A stretch of DNA of 37,474 nt from Flammeovirgaceae bacterium (GTDB lineage: Bacteria; Bacteroidota; Bacteroidia; Cytophagales; Cyclobacteriaceae), in contig NZHT01000061.1 in assembly GCA_002691385.1 (NCBI GenBank), positions 1-37,474 of the forward strand, read 5' to 3'. This document shows positions 12,001-17,529 of the stretch, one piece after another. The notes under the pieces were generated by a model. That model did no database searches, was not told the origin of the DNA, and saw only the letters and a list, made by a program, of their open reading frames with translations. A program made the translations under genes and the position numbers. The first letter of the stretch is position 1. Each line of letters starts with the position of its first letter.

Positions 12001-12226
12001 TATTGATTGTATAGATCTTTTTGAGGGTAACAATGTCAAAATCTTCGATATTGAAGGTGCACTAATTTATGAGGCAGATGACTATGATAATCTTAATACA
12101 CGATTTGAGGGCTACAGAAATATAGGAAATAGCACCGATGAACTACCCGTAGGTTCCTACTATTACATGATCGATATGGGGGATGGAAGTAGAATTACTG
12201 ATGGATTTTTAGAATTAGTTAGGTAG
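2..12226 (+). CDS. Giant SprB-repeat surface protein with T9SS type B sorting domain (5' partial)
   Basis: The reading frame is open to the left edge (first in-frame codon at base 2), so the start lies outside the window; the GTG at 101 is internal, because the 33 codons before it read as the end of another repeat. The 4074 visible residues consist of about 30 Ig-like repeats of the SprB type. A typical repeat has an early Cys in an N-x-x-C-x-x-x-N-G context, a central Y-T-Y-x-W strand, a L-x-x-G-x-Y-T-V strand and a late G-C before the last strand. A C-type lectin domain (~326-751), an F5/8 type C-like domain (~1010-1554) and a LamG-like domain (~2225-2884) interrupt repeats 1, 2 and 4. The last ~93 residues match the gliding-motility-associated (CHU_C, type B) T9SS sorting domain. 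SprB relatives are mobile adhesins or long surface fibres; a role in adhesion or gliding is inferred. The next gene is the usual PorP/SprF partner. Confidence 0.93.
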   Translation, partial: VIRNIGRPTDLGNTDYWIQATNAATSCQSTVQQVTIGHVPTPPVISLNDSSSNTSCDPENWTGSITVDVTLDGIDENEDDYTFFWDVDLNNNLDGDPDYTNLGDYTEDGEKHRYYLYKGGKETWPNARDRAETQNGYMFIPNSWAEEVWVADKVRTNSGGTAWVGLNDIVIDGEWEDVLGNPLGIGGGSGFVPDPSIDLSKWPRNNRLAWNSSNEPNNVGNEDYAHFWGSNRRYWNDIYDNRTEYLVLEIPIPTGTTNKLDSIPAGRYTVTTKGPNGCESAPFSLEIHDDLPVIDVGFRYKLDQTICDATKNGIYSDLNGGITIFPTIDGVGVTNWALPANGGRISMSSTVAGKEGRYAIDDDTDGAYDIDSVDIAETRGTTDYDYIDIILSGPKSISDIVIWNVEDMHSRRLENVQVMISTNPFPAGTTLADFDAAKANSLTIGGRAGGLNLGNLGPVVSTNVSNPEQALGISRSNYRNAQIEINQTAQYIRIQKSGTNPGGNKLSIAEIQVYDTERNFEFEVQRDAGDVIDARGMSAGYTKVRYKTRGPITTVTGLPAGNYRVNLTDAGVSLCSNLYPEVGSFQIQSNNNDKPVIDAVALQAAHTPNTACASPNGEADVTEFVRGGYGSFDYSWTYAGIEVGTEALLSGAEAGNYGLTVTDRLSGCTVSTSITINDNTATIAAVESNLQHNSVCDPNENDPAAPDANGSVTFNPTTNGSSSGDYTFELTSAAGAVTTTNAIGLDGINDYMSTNLQLSNMANFTMEGWVYPYVGGSRKGFFGNNNTIEFGFNGSTTIAAWTQKKGTISWNFNNATFPLSEWHHLALVGTPTSTRMYVDGVERAAKTFGNIGNYGNAGSSFNFNVGGAVWDAGGNHVKQKFDDVRVWDVAKTQVELQAAMNSELVGNEAGLIGYWKFDEGAAGGNNTALPSSIADSSPNDNTGTLVNSAKSGSSSNWLEGKIQKAVDSNIPATGGDGQYSDVRYTGSGAFTTVTGLPEGDYVMTVTDAVTGCTDEYNFTILLQENENFTQFDLITSITTTPDTQCNDDNGSISLNFDALNVAPVLGSGSYTVKYYEGNTATAPAAGDTSMSANGVAFSNLKGNGDGASDGVYTVIVFDNETGCSTMQRTLTIEFEPDGPNFTPVAKGDASSPTRDNSVCDITLTGGTYNGQITINPDIIGTEANYTYAWFDGAGTSTPTSYTATNNVLSNAPAGTYTLQITSIANNCDTTINFTIDNDFSAMTLTETITDMSVCEGNVLYPNGGIDVVVGGGSGNYTYQWFYGSGADNAKSLNDAATIFAQKGTAGFSPQNVSGATTANISFINGNGNPGTMQYTLRVLDTDRGCYETATYAVGVEDPGLSVTAEVLKDNFSCDALNPTGSVGISSSTGAVTPQFEWYLGVGTGGAQVGATATVENLADGIYTVKYIDGTTSCFVTDQVTIGDYTPTVSASSTGNTPQTQCNPADGTATVVPAISFVNNVNSAVENPDNWTTGNYTYQWYLGLDLSTPLTNGVDPGNGSAPANVTLATVTGLAADNYTVEITETQSGCSQQVLVTVADGISAGAPDLAFQVQDLPASCLAIGEFSARLASNPTGNTFAFEYYEGAQDHTLDAVGTGLTTGDQLVGNPGQAIIVVANNTAAIAGPWSDNSIADVISKAYTIVVTDQTTGCRYQEYYSLGYAGQQTTTTLTVENVDECPDNGVARVGLADYVDSTSAATIAATAGFVDNQFDDIGEYILYLYSGTGLPPDQEAPYDIGNLTFPFLYDGATGIITDGNGDVLTGNQAGPGVGLNAGESAEFRGLLAGDYIAIAREKLNVSWQVGNTDRCWSAVSFDKELVDLAFAPILNAAPVITSNTNCDVSLADGGNGQLSITVKENPGENINDEGDRQPPGYIFTWKNASNVTVKSETKETEIATSTTDANLVAGTYTVTIERAFRNFNMTYTSVSGTFLAGEKINITAGGTGNGYIQTIISPTNFLFYPTSGIFNGALTFEGVTSGAVGTKLAGVPANGPFEGNGCELVETIILDDDPELHVVNQVTTVDYNNCDALPASTITISDGDILADGVGQNAADYTYQWFKAGTAAANKIAGQTGASIDLSALATADPTFIIADRYYVIATNISNGCITPSFEVDVIDNTSAPVVSITSSTPDTSCKIGNQGDGSVNFAVSTPQLNSDYTYQWYPGVDTSGIALTDGGTISGSSGTLNGATNGDYAATISGLNTGSYTIIVIDATDPNHTCSTITTVYINEDITRPTLVASNITLQDNQNCSTPNGYFEITSVSERGAPNRVLSAYSYAWFQSDGITAINGVLSDVGAGTDNRVDGLIGGTYYVEITNTATECKDAFEFIIEDKSVNPLVNLVSSTDDTYCSNAGFIGDGSITVAITDEGRAAVLNDFSVEWYRGRLNARTANATDSIEFLYDDAGTVPATGVAFGVPYDFSSTRGDAAIGANILTLTGLSEGDYTIFISKNNGASDATGDNYECETIVTYTVDKNSPFLSVKHPATPGDLTSYTLVDNLNCNPLTGSLTVFEVLVDGANVNLNNASPYTINWLETGTGTIATSDAGVSIANDQLTALDSGTYTFNIENNNTKCITDTISVFVDSEVILPFLSVEVIKEDIVCDDINFNSTGEANASVIRNAAILAAANFSFTWYTDEAGTTLLTEPAGKTYFYDSLGNVVNNGDPGATVIKNVPEGTYYVRATDIVTPNFGCISTPMQSVIIQQFESTLFFGSTPNTDFIIQNSNNCSPANGSFELLRISETRPLGEADFVSTTMTDYRFDWYESVFDENDTLGANLLPLGTFTTTARFPSGATATSGTNGGNKVVNLPEGKYYIKATNTSTTGCGQSDTTVMEFTITQATIDPIVEFDTTTNTNDCLRPWNDGDGTASIILPEDESRYSINWFRGDTVGVIYDSTWLFGSDVAAVNWRYDRDIYEYDSTIRNTRLKDLTAISDTISDLGDTIIGTAAPNAGSYTSLVGLSEGFYTVLVTDKVTPGVGCYNTLTLQILNSEIIPFINVPEAQITNNMRCDEQGTGAILINSVDITLTTGSDNVDDFNWLLTYDDDDTTTIGLDTIPIVTTGVGAASQIEIDSLMAGSYIFVASSKITFCESEYTIDILGRGVAPVIDDYTVFPDSDCAGILRLGTIEILSIDSIAPITPNYNFQWYVGDDTLGTTVDITYGVDGTTSVLSGVAAGNYTVKVVNTDNGNCISIHTMTIENEPIYPIVEDIFVNSNNICPQAGYAPGNGFFELGSIRYDGVTITDSTTLANDYTLEYTMTDYDTLTPLKIDSLAPGTYSVYVRRNDSKCRSEEVTTFIIENNQVDPVIIFSQIQADSTCTTVGTIPNGALVATADGSSGPGFSFQWSLSGSDLGTNDTLSDLYADTYQLIVTDSITKCSTTSTYPLTNVPFEFNITDYSITDPDLCDPTNGIIEIREVDRISNRVGAAPLTYQFYETDPNSGGIIVQDSIINTFAQGIANTSYFFQAKNLDYGCSTELIEIYLSDSSLVFPEINLAFNNKGELNSWNQFSCDPNAPTGRLSVSVDSVNENANFTYVWTKKVSTGSINISEVLSTTSSVADSIAAGKYEVEVTNIITQCSDIATYTIGDEIQNPLVVSTSTSSNINCVNPNGQMGAIVLNIGDNRAYKTALDGYTYYWFEGLITEFSPDVSLAKYIGMTVDSVDAGIYTVYAVDNTTDCFTSDPTAPSSIVEVEDESTLPDLDVNVVNDLTICDPEMADGFAEIADIDDQIFMYTIAWYSGIDTTQSLPFQYGTFADSLLAGNYLAMITNDITGCVQFETFTILDLTERVPQPNTVLISDRTHCEYPNGHVAVSVLGETEFYDFTWYLEADPRMLAFTGDEIDQLDTATYRVVAQNLITTCYSEPTQITINNAISDPAFRVEVTNSLCDRTEDKSTNQFTGGASIVFEEYHTIDSISWINNENGEEINFGDPKAFVLGNAAPGEYTVYFKPENGCLYESNFTIGASITVYNGLSVNDDGNNDFFLIDCIDLFEGNNVKIFDIEGALIYEADDYDNLNTRFEGYRNIGNSTDELPVGSYYYMIDMGDGSRITDGFLELVR
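326..751 (+). other. C-type lectin-like domain nested in repeat 1
   Basis: About 140 residues with the C-type lectin plan: an opening YYLY strand and W-P-N-A-R helix, W-V-G-L-N-D near base 488, an E-P-N-N motif near 644, E-D-Y-A-H directly after it, W-N-D near 704, and a closing L-V-L-E-I strand. E-P-N and W-N-D are the calcium/sugar-site motifs of mannose-type lectins. The domain contains no cysteines, which is common in bacterial versions but unlike animal ones. It lies between the Y-T-F-x-W strand and the A-G-R-Y-T-V strand of its host repeat. Sugar binding is inferred. Confidence 0.85.
1010..1554 (+). other. F5/8 type C (discoidin-like) domain nested in repeat 2
   Basis: Roughly 180 residues with galactose-binding-like features: an early S-M-S-S-T followed by an Asp-rich D-D-D-T-D-G segment (A-I-D-D-D-T-D-G), then I-D-I-I-L-S-G, a strand naming the change in position (I-S-D-I-V-I-W-N), R-R-L-E-N-V-Q-V-M-I-S, then Q-Y-I-R-I-Q-K-S-G and the closing A-E-I-Q-V-Y-D. 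This order matches domains that bind cell-surface or matrix glycans in discoidins and bacterial carbohydrate-binding modules. The host repeat resumes afterwards with its G-L-P-A-G-N-Y strand. Exact limits are approximate. Confidence 0.7.
2225..2884 (+). other. LamG / concanavalin A-like domain nested in repeat 4
   Basis: About 220 residues typical of LamG-like jelly-roll domains in Bacteroidota: opening L-D-G-I-N-D-Y, then F-T-M-E-G-W-V-Y-P, S-E-W-H-H-L-A-L-V, M-Y-V-D-G-V, F-D-D-V-R-V-W-D-V-A-K-T, and L-I-G-Y-W-K-F-D-E-G followed by a D-S-S-P-N-D segment. The host repeat continues afterwards with its G-L-P-E-G-D-Y strand and G-C pair. Ligand unknown; polysaccharide or glycoprotein binding is inferred from the fold. 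Confidence 0.9.
5798..6040 (+). other. Unassigned ~80-residue insertion in repeat 12
   Basis: In this repeat the Y-T-V-T-I-E strand and the G-C that normally follows after a few residues are separated by about 80 residues rich in Gly, Thr, Phe and Ile (for example F-N-M-T-Y-T-S-V-S-G and T-N-F-L-F-Y-P-T-S-G). It is in a different loop from the lectin-type insertions. The alternating pattern suggests a small beta structure; no family was recognised. Confidence 0.5.
11944..12223 (+). other. T9SS type B C-terminal sorting domain
   Basis: The last ~93 residues carry the gliding-motility-associated C-terminal pattern: I-T-V-Y-N-G-L-S-V-N-D-D-G-N-N-D-F-F, then V-K-I-F-D-I-E-G, a F-E-G-Y-R-N segment, L-P-V-G-S-Y-Y-Y and a final strand ending L-E-L-V-R. 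In known systems this signal directs transport through the type IX secretion pore. It implies that the host cell has T9SS components elsewhere in the genome. Confidence 0.92.
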
Positions 12227-12243
12227 ATTTGTCCCCATTAGCA

Positions 12244-13167
12244 ATGAAAAAAACAATTTTATACCTAAGTACTATGATGTTTTGTTTAGCGACTTTCGCT
12301 CAACAAAGATACGCCACTACTACCTATCCTTATAACGGACTACTAATCAATCCAGCATATGCTGGGAGTCTAAACTTGCTATCAGTGATTGCTGTTCACA
12401 GAAAACAATGGATCAATGTGGAAGGAGCTCCCACTTATACTGCATTATCCGCTCATTCTTCCTTTGCCTCAAATAGAGTAGGCCTCGGTCTTTTCGCCTC
12501 CAAAGCCTCTCAAAGTATTACTGATGATTACAGCCTTTACGGTAGCTACGCTTATAAAATCAATACCTCTATCGGAATATTAGCTATGGGATTACAAGGT
12601 GGATTTAATCAAAGAACTTCAGATTATGAAAAGTTAAATCTCCTATCTACAGATCCCTTGATGCAAGGTGCACCCACTCGATTTTCACCTAACTTTGGTA
12701 CAGGTATTTATCTGGCTAATCCCGTATATTACATTGGAGCTTCAGTACCTTACATCGTGGAAAATATAACTCTTCAAAATTCAGAGCTCACTAATTCTGA
12801 CAACCTGTCTACCGAAAAACGACATTATTATCTTTCTGGAGGATTCATATATGCCATCAATGATCATCTTAAAATGAGTCCCGGTTTTCTATTAAAGGCA
12901 CAGGAAGCAATCCCACTATCTTGGAATCTTAATTTTAACTTCATAGTCGATGAAGTCGCCTATATAGGAATAAATTATCGGCATGTTGGGGATTTCGGAA
13001 TCCTTGGACAGCTCATGCTCAATGAAAATCTTAGAGTGGGTTATGCATACGATATTAATACCTCTGAAGTCAAGATAAATGCATCAGGTTCGCATGAGAT
13101 TTTTCTCAACTATAGAATAAAACTTAGAAATTACAAGAAGGATCCTCAGTGTCCTGTGTATTTTTAA
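12244..13167 (+). CDS. PorP/SprF family type IX secretion system outer-membrane protein
   Basis: A 307-residue protein with a clear signal peptide ending F-A-Q-Q. The start was placed at ATG 12244 because the protein then begins M-K-K-T as expected for a signal peptide; an in-frame TTG at 12229 would add five residues and sits almost on the upstream stop. Family features are N-P-A-Y-A-G-S near residue 35, R-K-Q-W soon after, G-A-P-T-Y-T, and alternating beta strands with G-L-G-L-F typical of the PorP/SprF barrel. Members are needed for secretion or surface attachment of a cognate SprB-like protein, and in Flavobacterium sprF follows sprB. Here it follows the giant gene by 17 bases, so the two are probably co-transcribed. 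Its stop lies two bases from the stop of the next, convergent gene. Confidence 0.93.
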   Translation: MKKTILYLSTMMFCLATFAQQRYATTTYPYNGLLINPAYAGSLNLLSVIAVHRKQWINVEGAPTYTALSAHSSFASNRVGLGLFASKASQSITDDYSLYGSYAYKINTSIGILAMGLQGGFNQRTSDYEKLNLLSTDPLMQGAPTRFSPNFGTGIYLANPVYYIGASVPYIVENITLQNSELTNSDNLSTEKRHYYLSGGFIYAINDHLKMSPGFLLKAQEAIPLSWNLNFNFIVDEVAYIGINYRHVGDFGILGQLMLNENLRVGYAYDINTSEVKINASGSHEIFLNYRIKLRNYKKDPQCPVYF

Positions 13168-13169
13168 CC

Positions 13170-13508
13170 TCAGCGTTTAGCAATATCGAAAATTAGGGTA
13201 TTGATTACTGACAACAATAAGCTAAAGAGGAAGGCCCAACCAAAACTATCAATAATCAATCCTCCTACTAGTCCAGCAGCGATCATAATAATCAAGGTAT
13301 TAATAAAGAAAAGAAAAAGACCTAGAGTAAATACGGTCAAGGGAACCGTTAAAATAATTAATAATGGCTTGATGGTGTAATTCAGTATCGATAAGAGGAA
13401 AGAAAACAAAAGTGCTGACCAAAACCCTTTTACGTAAACACCCTCCAAAAGATAAGCGGATAACATAACTCCAACAGATGACAAAAAAATTCTAGATAAA
13501 AAATTCAT
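13170..13508 (-). CDS. Phage holin family (YvlD-type) four-helix membrane protein
   Basis: A 112-residue protein made almost entirely of four hydrophobic segments (about residues 8-25, 29-50, 57-78 and 83-105), with the N-Y-T-I-K-P-L-L-I-I-L-T-V-P pattern of the DUF/PF04020 'phage holin family 4' group. Despite the name, members are widespread chromosomal inner-membrane proteins of unknown role, and there are no phage genes nearby. The ATG overlaps the stop of the upstream gamma carbonic anhydrase-like gene in an ATGA arrangement, implying translational coupling. It converges on the porP-like gene with only two bases between the stop codons. Confidence 0.82.
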   Translation of the reverse strand: MNFLSRIFLSSVGVMLSAYLLEGVYVKGFWSALLFSFLLSILNYTIKPLLIILTVPLTVFTLGLFLFFINTLIIMIAAGLVGGLIIDSFGWAFLFSLLLSVINTLIFDIAKR

Positions 13509-14035
13509 TTATTCTCTGATGATTCATCTTGAAACCAACCAGCATATTTTTGATAATTGCTCGCAATACGAACCATCATTTCTCTGTTTTCAACAGCTAC
13601 ATTTTTTACCCATTTTGCTGGTACACCCGCATAAATCGTTTGAGAATCAACCACTGTACCAGCCAGTACCACGGCGCCCGCAGCTACCATAGATCCCTCT
13701 TTAATAAGAGCGCCATCCATAATAATTGATCCCATACCAATCAAAACATTATTTTCGATAGTACAACCATGAATAATGGCATTATGACCTATCGATACAT
13801 TGCGACCTATCGTGGTAGACGCAGCTTCATAGGTACCATGTATGGTCACATTATCTTGAATATTTGTATTGTCTCCTATTTTTATAGAATTTACATCTCC
13901 TCGAACCACAGCCCCAAACCATACTGTACAGCCATTACCCAAAATTACCTCACCTAGGAGTGCTGCATTATCCGCGAACCAACATTTTTCTCCATAAATA
14001 GGTGAAAATCCTCTTACTTTTTTTATTATCGCCAT
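13505..14035 (-). CDS. Gamma carbonic anhydrase-like hexapeptide-repeat protein
   Basis: A 176-residue left-handed beta-helix protein of the PaaY/YrdA/CaiE-like gamma carbonic anhydrase group. Hexapeptide repeats run from about residue 22 to 140. The active-site pattern is kept: R45 and D47 in V-V-R-G-D-V, Q60 and D61 in I-Q-D-N, and three candidate metal-binding histidines at H66, H84 and H89 (T-I-H-G, G-H-N-A-I-I-H-G). The Y-A-G-V-P-A-K-W-V end of the helix and a short C-terminal alpha helix follow, as in the family. Members bind zinc or iron as trimers; many lack measured carbonic anhydrase activity, so the reaction is not certain. First gene of a two-gene minus-strand unit; the divergent lipoprotein gene starts 44 bases away. 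Confidence 0.92.
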   Translation of the reverse strand: MAIIKKVRGFSPIYGEKCWFADNAALLGEVILGNGCTVWFGAVVRGDVNSIKIGDNTNIQDNVTIHGTYEAASTTIGRNVSIGHNAIIHGCTIENNVLIGMGSIIMDGALIKEGSMVAAGAVVLAGTVVDSQTIYAGVPAKWVKNVAVENREMMVRIASNYQKYAGWFQDESSENK

Positions 14036-14079
14036 TCAAATATTTAATTATTCTAGCATCACAACTAAGTTAAAATAAA

Positions 14080-14691
14080 ATGCAATACTTCTGGTACTTT
14101 ACTCTTATAATGACACTATCCATTTCATGCCAAAAAAAACCAATTACTGCCATTCATGAGATTGAATCTACTGAATTAATTACAATAGATAGTATCCAAT
14201 CCATTTTAACTTGGGTTTTAAATGATAGTAAGCCCATTTGGGATGGAACTATACCTGTTAAGGGTAATCTGCAGTTAAATGAAAATAGTCTGGTTGGATT
14301 AAATCTGAAAATATCTTTACAAAAACTTCAAATTCAATCAAAAATTTCTAACCAAGAAAAAAAGGCACTTAAGCAAGAATGGCTAAATGAAACTGGATTT
14401 GATATCGACAGTCTTCCCGAAATAAGACTCATAGTCCCATCTGATATTCAAATCCCTAATGTAAGCAGCGACAAATCAATAAAAACCCCTTTGCTTAATT
14501 CACTGCCCGCAAAAATTTTGATAGAAAATGAAGCCCATGATATTATTTTGAAATCAAGTTTTCTCAATAGCAATAAACAAGAACTTTCAATTCGTTTTAA
14601 ATTATATGCTAAAAATTGGGCCTATTCATTGAAAACAGATTACAATTCATCAAATAAATATTTAGACGCAAGAATTTTCATCATTTTATAA
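14080..14691 (+). CDS. Putative YceI-like lipoprotein
   Basis: A 203-residue protein with a lipoprotein signal (L-S-I-S-C, Cys17). The mature part resembles the YceI fold: an early T-I-D-S-I-Q-S-I-L-T-W-V strand, a G-T-I-P-V-K-G-N-L-Q-L segment, a V-G-L-N-L-K-I-S strand, a helix-rich part ending W-L-N-E-T-G-F-D-I, then P-E-I-R-L-I-V, and a final strand D-A-R-I-F-I-I-L. YceI proteins bind isoprenoid-type lipids in the periplasm. The match is distant and by pattern only, so the family call is moderate. It is divergent from the carbonic anhydrase-like gene and 86 bases upstream of miaB, from which it is separated by a promoter-like box. Confidence 0.6.
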   Translation: MQYFWYFTLIMTLSISCQKKPITAIHEIESTELITIDSIQSILTWVLNDSKPIWDGTIPVKGNLQLNENSLVGLNLKISLQKLQIQSKISNQEKKALKQEWLNETGFDIDSLPEIRLIVPSDIQIPNVSSDKSIKTPLLNSLPAKILIENEAHDIILKSSFLNSNKQELSIRFKLYAKNWAYSLKTDYNSSNKYLDARIFIIL

Positions 14692-14745
14692 ATGTAAATA
14701 TATTTTAAGTACATGACATTATGGCATGATTACAAATTGAATAAC

Positions 14746-14753
14746 TATCTTTG
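14746..14753 (+). promoter_or_regulatory. Bacteroidota -7 box (TATCTTTG) before miaB
   Basis: TATCTTTG matches the Bacteroidota -7 consensus TAnnTTTG exactly and lies 24 bases before the miaB ATG, giving a leader of about 20 bases. No good -33 TTG was found at the usual distance. The box overlaps the in-frame TTG at 14751, which argues against that TTG as the miaB start. Confidence 0.5.
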
Positions 14754-14777
14754 TGTAAAATAAATGATACCTTTTTA

Positions 14778-16238
14778 ATGAATCATTTAATCACAGATAT
14801 TGATATTGTTGATAACACCCAAATAAAAGAGGATACCAATTGCGAGGTGAAAATCACTGAAGATAGTGGACTGTCAGGTCGACAACTATACATTGAATCT
14901 TATGGATGCCAGATGAACTTCTCTGATAGTGAGATTGTTATATCTATACTCCAGAAAGATGGATTCAATACTACCGACGATATTAATCAAGCAGATTTAA
15001 TATTAATTAATACCTGCTCAATTAGGGATAAAGCAGAACAGACCATAAGAAAAAGACTCGCTACATTTAATCAAATTAAAATAAACAAGCCTGAAATGAC
15101 CATTGGTGTGTTGGGTTGTATGGCTGAACGTTTAAAATCACAACTACTAGATGAAGAAAAAATAGTAGATCTGGTTGTCGGACCTGATGCCTATAGAGAC
15201 CTGCCAAATCTCGTGAAAATCGCAGAAGAGGGTCAAAAAGGAGTTAATACTTTTCTATCTCGAGAGGAAACTTATGCCGATATATCACCCGTAAGATTAA
15301 ATTCAAATGGAGTGACTGCATTCATCTCAATTATGAGGGGTTGTGATAATATGTGCTCTTTCTGTGTTGTTCCCTTCACAAGAGGTCGAGAAAGAAGTAG
15401 AGATCCCCACTCTATCGTCTCAGAAGCACAAAACTTATTTGATCAAGGTTATAGAGAAGTAACGCTTCTCGGACAAAATGTTGACTCATACAAATGGTCC
15501 GCTGAGGAGAATAATAAGGCTCGACTCAATAAATTAATAGATTCTGAGATCATTAATTTTGCAAATTTATTAGAACGTGTAGCACAAGTTAATCCTGACT
15601 TAAGGGTGAGGTTCTCTACCTCTCATCCCAAAGACATTACTAACGAAGTACTAGAAACCATGAAAGCTTATGAAAATATATGCAAGTACATTCACTTGCC
15701 AGCACAAAGTGGTAACAGTCGGATTTTAAAATTAATGAACAGAACTTATTCACGTGACTGGTACATCAACAGAGTGGATGCAATCAGAGATATTTTAGGT
15801 CAAGAATGCGGTATAAGTTCAGATATGATCACAGGATTTTGCTCTGAAACCGAAGAAGAACATCGAGATACCTTAAGCTTGATGGATTATGTCAAATATG
15901 ACTTTTCTTATATGTTCTATTATTCAGAGCGCCCAGGTACCCTTGCGGCTAAAAACTATAAGGATGATATCCCATTAAACATTAAGAAAAAAAGACTTCA
16001 AGAAATTATTGCAAAGCAAAGCCAAAGCTCCCTTGAACGTAACCAACTGGATGTAGGTAAGGTTTTCAAAGTATTAGTAGAGGGGTTCAGTAAAAGATCA
16101 CAAAAAGACTTGCAAGGAAGAACTAGTTCCAATAAAGTTGTAATTTTTAAAAATGAAGGATTTAAAAAAGGAACTTATCTAAACGTGAAAATTAATAATT
16201 GTACTTCGGCAACCCTATTAGGGACGATCGTACCTTAA
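14778..16238 (+). CDS. miaB: tRNA-2-methylthio-N6-dimethylallyladenosine synthase MiaB
   Basis: Radical SAM methylthiotransferase that adds a methylthio group to i6A37 in tRNAs reading UNN codons. The 486-residue protein has the N-terminal UPF0004 domain with auxiliary-cluster cysteines C44 (Y-G-C-Q-M-N), C80 (N-T-C-S-I-R) and C114 (L-G-C-M-A), then the radical SAM core with G-C-D-N-M-C-S-F-C (C189, C193, C196) and the [10 protein letters not shown] motif diagnostic of MiaB over RimO or MtaB, and a C-terminal TRAM domain. Start ATG 14778 was chosen; the TTG nine codons upstream lies inside the predicted promoter box. The sigma-54-type activator gene starts 10 bases after the stop, so miaB probably heads this operon. 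Confidence 0.96.
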   Translation: MNHLITDIDIVDNTQIKEDTNCEVKITEDSGLSGRQLYIESYGCQMNFSDSEIVISILQKDGFNTTDDINQADLILINTCSIRDKAEQTIRKRLATFNQIKINKPEMTIGVLGCMAERLKSQLLDEEKIVDLVVGPDAYRDLPNLVKIAEEGQKGVNTFLSREETYADISPVRLNSNGVTAFISIMRGCDNMCSFCVVPFTRGRERSRDPHSIVSEAQNLFDQGYREVTLLGQNVDSYKWSAEENNKARLNKLIDSEIINFANLLERVAQVNPDLRVRFSTSHPKDITNEVLETMKAYENICKYIHLPAQSGNSRILKLMNRTYSRDWYINRVDAIRDILGQECGISSDMITGFCSETEEEHRDTLSLMDYVKYDFSYMFYYSERPGTLAAKNYKDDIPLNIKKKRLQEIIAKQSQSSLERNQLDVGKVFKVLVEGFSKRSQKDLQGRTSSNKVVIFKNEGFKKGTYLNVKINNCTSATLLGTIVP

Positions 16239-16248
16239 ATTAAATTAA

Positions 16249-17529
16249 ATGGATTACCGAGAAGAAGCTGAAGTACAAAACATAAAGCAACGATTTGGAA
16301 TTATAGGTGTTTCGCCTAAAATCAACAATGCCATTCGGACGGCTATTCAAGTAGCTCCAACCGATATGAGTGTACTCATTAGTGGTGAAAGTGGTGTAGG
16401 TAAGGAATCATTTTCTAAAATAATCCACAGTCTTTCCCGTCGAAAGCATGGTCAGTTCATTGCCGTAAACTGTGGTGCCATACCGGAAGGAACCATCGAC
16501 TCAGAACTTTTCGGACATGAAAAAGGAGCCTTCACAGGAGCCGTAGACAACAGAAAGGGCTATTTTGAAAGCACCAATGGGGGAACTATATTTTTAGATG
16601 AAATCGGTGAAATGCCTCTGGGTACGCAGGCAAGATTATTAAGAGTGCTTGAAAATGGTGAATTCATCAAAGTAGGATCAAGTAATGTACTCAAGACGGA
16701 AGTTCGGGTCATAGCAGCCTCAAATGTCAACCTAGAAGATGCAGTAGCTCAACACAAATTTAGAGAAGATCTTTACTACCGTCTCAATACGGTACCCATT
16801 CAGGTTCCTGCATTAAGAGAAAGAGGAAAAGATATTTTGCTCCTTTTCAGAAAATTTGCAGCTGATTTTTCAGAAAAATATCGTAATAAAGAAGCTTTAC
16901 TAGATCCAGATGCTCAAGAATTGATTGTCAAGTATCCTTTTCCAGGTAACATTAGACAATTGAAAAATTTAGTAGAACAGATGAGCGTACTAGAAATAGA
17001 TCGCCATATCAGTGCAGATAAACTAGCCGGATATCTACCCAAAGTTAAACCAAATCTTCCAGCATTGATAGGTACAAAAATTTATAATTCAGATGATTTA
17101 TCAGAGAGAGATATTCTCTATAAAATCATGTTTGAAATGAAGCGAGATGTTTCAGAGATGAAAACACTCATTTTACAAGTGTTGCAAGGTAAGACTAATA
17201 GAGAAGAACTTCTTGAAAGACACGAAAGCCTTTTTGAAGATGTCCCTCAATATTCATCTGATCAAAATAACAAATTGCTTGAAGAAACCACACCCAAAAT
17301 CATTGACACCAAAGAACAAAATATTGAGGCTTATGAAGAAGTAACAGAAGATATCGCACTTGAGTTTGAAAGTGACGATTCTTTGTCTTTAGATAAAAAA
17401 GAAAAAGAAATGATCTTACAAGCCTTGAAAAAAAACAAAAATAAGCGAAAATATGCCGCTCAAGATCTTGGAATTTCAGAACGTACGCTTTACCGCAAAA
17501 TTAAGAATTATGAAATCGATAGTCTTTAA
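16249..17529 (+). CDS. Sigma-54-interacting AAA+ transcriptional activator, no sensor domain
   Basis: A 426-residue bacterial enhancer-binding protein. The AAA+ domain starts almost at the N-terminus (Walker A G-E-S-G-V-G-K-E at 46-53, the sigma-54 contact loop G-A-F-T-G-A at 93-98, Walker B with F-L-D-E at 115-118, and the F-R-E-D-L-Y-Y-R-L arginine region at 171-179). There is no receiver, PAS or GAF domain. After the F-P-G-N-I-R-Q-L region comes a linker of about 110 residues rich in Glu, Asp and Lys, then a Fis-type helix-turn-helix (A-A-Q-D-L-G-I-S-E-R-T-L-Y-R-K-I) at the C-terminus. It needs RpoN, which is not in this window. The gene overlaps lptE by 20 bases. Targets are unknown; a link to envelope or stress control is inferred from its neighbours. 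Confidence 0.93.
   Translation: MDYREEAEVQNIKQRFGIIGVSPKINNAIRTAIQVAPTDMSVLISGESGVGKESFSKIIHSLSRRKHGQFIAVNCGAIPEGTIDSELFGHEKGAFTGAVDNRKGYFESTNGGTIFLDEIGEMPLGTQARLLRVLENGEFIKVGSSNVLKTEVRVIAASNVNLEDAVAQHKFREDLYYRLNTVPIQVPALRERGKDILLLFRKFAADFSEKYRNKEALLDPDAQELIVKYPFPGNIRQLKNLVEQMSVLEIDRHISADKLAGYLPKVKPNLPALIGTKIYNSDDLSERDILYKIMFEMKRDVSEMKTLILQVLQGKTNREELLERHESLFEDVPQYSSDQNNKLLEETTPKIIDTKEQNIEAYEEVTEDIALEFESDDSLSLDKKEKEMILQALKKNKNKRKYAAQDLGISERTLYRKIKNYEIDSL

Noticed and set aside
12229-12231. TTG start for the PorP-like gene
   Set aside because: The ATG at 12244 begins directly with M-K-K-T and a good signal peptide; the TTG adds S-P-L-A with no benefit.
13170-13508. Phage holin gene as evidence for a prophage
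   Set aside because: The family name is historical; the gene is coupled to a carbonic anhydrase-like gene and no other phage-like gene is present.
14751-14753. TTG start for miaB
   Set aside because: It lies within the exact TATCTTTG -7 box; the ATG at 14778 gives a normal MiaB N-terminus.
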